DNA from: UBA9619 sp964630665
GTDB taxonomy: Bacteria > Pseudomonadota > Gammaproteobacteria > Arenicellales > UBA868
Length of the DNA stretch: 15,426 nucleotides
Assembly (NCBI GenBank): GCA_964630665.1
Contig: CAZVVN010000075.1
Coordinates: 1 to 15,426, forward strand
Reading direction: 5' to 3'
Shown here: in pieces, positions 14,333 through 15,426 of the stretch
Layout: each line of letters opens with the position of its first letter
Numbering within the stretch: the stretch's first letter is position 1
The notes under the pieces: generated by a model
The model's database searches: none
What the model was told of the DNA's origin: nothing
What the model saw: the letters and a program-made list of their open reading frames with translations, nothing else
Program-made: the position numbers and the translations under genes

Positions 14333-14518
14333 GCTGGTTCCTGGATAAGGGTAGTACTGAACTATTGTCACGCTGAATCGGTCACACTAGCATAACTTCA
14401 TCCATCGCCTTGATACATTCAGCGATGATCCGGTGATCCGGAAGGGTTTTGAGGGTCGGCGATCTCCTCAGGGTCCGGCCGTAACGCCTGGAGGGGCAGA
14501 TACAATATCTGAAATACC
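14333..14518. promoter_or_regulatory. Divergent promoter region (PLP enzyme / flavoprotein)
   Basis: A 186-nt gap between divergent genes. It holds a tandem direct repeat TGATCCGG-TGATCCGG (14426-14441), an overlapping inverted repeat CATCGC-N13-GCGATG (14403-14427), and two GTCAC words 14 nt apart (14367-14385). TACAAT at 14501-14506 is a good -10 hexamer for the plus-strand gene and would place its transcript start only a few bases before the ATG. Operator roles are inferred from symmetry only. Confidence 0.35.
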
Positions 14519-15426
14519 ATGACTGAATCGTTTCCTAGCCAGGCTCAAATCGTTGTGATCGGGGGAGGCGTTATCGGAACTGCAATTGCGTTTCGGCTGG
14601 CCGAACTGGGCTTGTCGGATGTTGCTGTACTCGAAAGAGGGCAACTCGGTTGTGGTACCAGTTGGCATGCCGCGGGAAACATCCCACTGATGGAACACCT
14701 GCCCGAAATGGTGCAGCTCAACCGGCTGGCTGCTGATCTGTATGAATCGTTTGAACAGCAACAGTCGATTGGATGGAAGCGGTGTGGTCGCGTCATGCTT
14801 GCGCGCACCGAGTCACGAATGGCTGAATTCAGATCGCTGATCGATTCGGCGCGGCGTGCCGGTGTTGAAGCCTGTCTGATGTCACCACAGGAAGTCCGGG
14901 GGAGACTCCCCGGTTTTCGTACGGACGATCTGGCAGGGGCATTGTGGAGCCCGGCTGACGGCCGGGTAAACCCGACTGACCTGATTGGTACGTATGCACG
15001 CAAAGCCCGTGATCACGGCGTCAGTTTCATCGAGGGTGTAAAGGTCAAAAATGTGATTGTGAGCGAGGATCGAGTGACAGCTGTCGAGACCGATCGCGGA
15101 GTGCTCAACTGTGAGTCAGTGGTCAACTGTGCCGGCCTGTGGGCCCGCGAACTGGGCCTTAGGAATCGAATTGATATCCCGCTCTACGCGGTAGAACATT
15201 TTTATGCATTAACCGAACCAGTCGACGGCATTACGTCTGATATGCCCACTTTCAGAGATCCCGATGCCCTGATTTACGGGCGCGAGGAAGTGGGTGGTCT
15301 CCTCATCGGTTGTTTTGATCTCAATGCCAAGCCGCTGTCGCCGGAAGCATTGCCTGGTGATTTCTCGTTCAGTCTCCTCAATGAGGACTGGGATCAGTTC
15401 GGGCCGTACATGGAACGCGGCATCCA
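14519..15426 (+). CDS. Dimethylglycine/sarcosine dehydrogenase-like FAD oxidoreductase (partial, runs off window)
   Basis: The open frame starts at ATG 14519 and reaches the window end, giving 302 residues of the N-terminal DAO domain. 'VVIGGGVIGTAIAFRL' carries the FAD-binding GGGVIG (15-20), and 'CGTSWHAAGN' has H50 at the covalent-FAD position of dimethylglycine and sarcosine dehydrogenases, as in the 800-residue paralogue at 3079-5481. Whether a GcvT part follows cannot be seen. An in-frame TGA at 14510 makes this the first possible start. No SD lies near; GGAGGGG is about 22 nt upstream, too far. With TACAAT at 14501-14506 the mRNA may be almost leaderless. It diverges from the PLP/PHP operon. 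Confidence 0.9.
   Translation, partial: MTESFPSQAQIVVIGGGVIGTAIAFRLAELGLSDVAVLERGQLGCGTSWHAAGNIPLMEHLPEMVQLNRLAADLYESFEQQQSIGWKRCGRVMLARTESRMAEFRSLIDSARRAGVEACLMSPQEVRGRLPGFRTDDLAGALWSPADGRVNPTDLIGTYARKARDHGVSFIEGVKVKNVIVSEDRVTAVETDRGVLNCESVVNCAGLWARELGLRNRIDIPLYAVEHFYALTEPVDGITSDMPTFRDPDALIYGREEVGGLLIGCFDLNAKPLSPEALPGDFSFSLLNEDWDQFGPYMERGI

Noticed and set aside
1..15426. CRISPR arrays, tRNA or rRNA genes, insertion sequences
   Set aside because: No regularly spaced repeats, no recognisable tRNA or rRNA segments, and no transposase-like protein were found.

Overview
The window looks like a stretch of a Gram-negative, probably marine proteobacterial chromosome. The base composition is moderately GC-rich, Shine-Dalgarno sites are clear, the standard code is in use (several intact genes end in TGA), and the gene content is dominated by catabolism of methylated amines and sulfonium or ammonium osmolytes, sugar acids and histidine. 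No tRNA, rRNA, IS element, phage gene or CRISPR array was recognised.

Left end (1-590): a perfect CRP-type palindrome (TGTGA-N6-TCACA) lies upstream of a 93-residue Nif11-type leader peptide gene with a Gly-Gly processing site, i.e. an orphan RiPP precursor whose 22-residue core has no Cys or Ser.

Amine/osmolyte block (589-6980): a Rieske oxygenase of the quaternary-amine type and a DddP-like M24 protein form a translationally coupled pair (ATGA overlap) on the minus strand. Diverging from them are an 800-residue dimethylglycine/sarcosine dehydrogenase-type flavoprotein, a small SAM methyltransferase and a PhyH-type Fe(II)/2-oxoglutarate oxygenase. Together they suggest stepwise oxidation or demethylation of an N- or S-methylated compound; the substrate cannot be read from the sequence.

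Middle (7115-12322): a minus-strand run of a DRG/OBG-like TGS-domain GTPase, a zinc alcohol dehydrogenase and a XylX-like FAH-family 2-keto-3-deoxy sugar acid dehydratase, then urocanate hydratase (HutU) diverging on the plus strand without other hut genes.

Right end (12456-15426): a cysteine-synthase-family PLP enzyme followed 29 nt later by a PHP-domain (CehA/McbA-like) metallohydrolase gene, and, diverging from both, a second dimethylglycine/sarcosine dehydrogenase-like flavoprotein cut by the window end. The PHP gene is the most striking object. It has a good ATG and SD, but its frame contains two UGA codons, one directly after the metal-binding HTH motif (codon 21) and one before a conserved C-terminal tail (codon 249), and it ends at a TAG. 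Protein-like sequence continues on both sides of both UGAs with no frameshift, and each UGA is followed by a hairpin at roughly bacterial SECIS distance. A two-selenocysteine protein, another form of UGA readthrough, or a very young pseudogene are the competing explanations.
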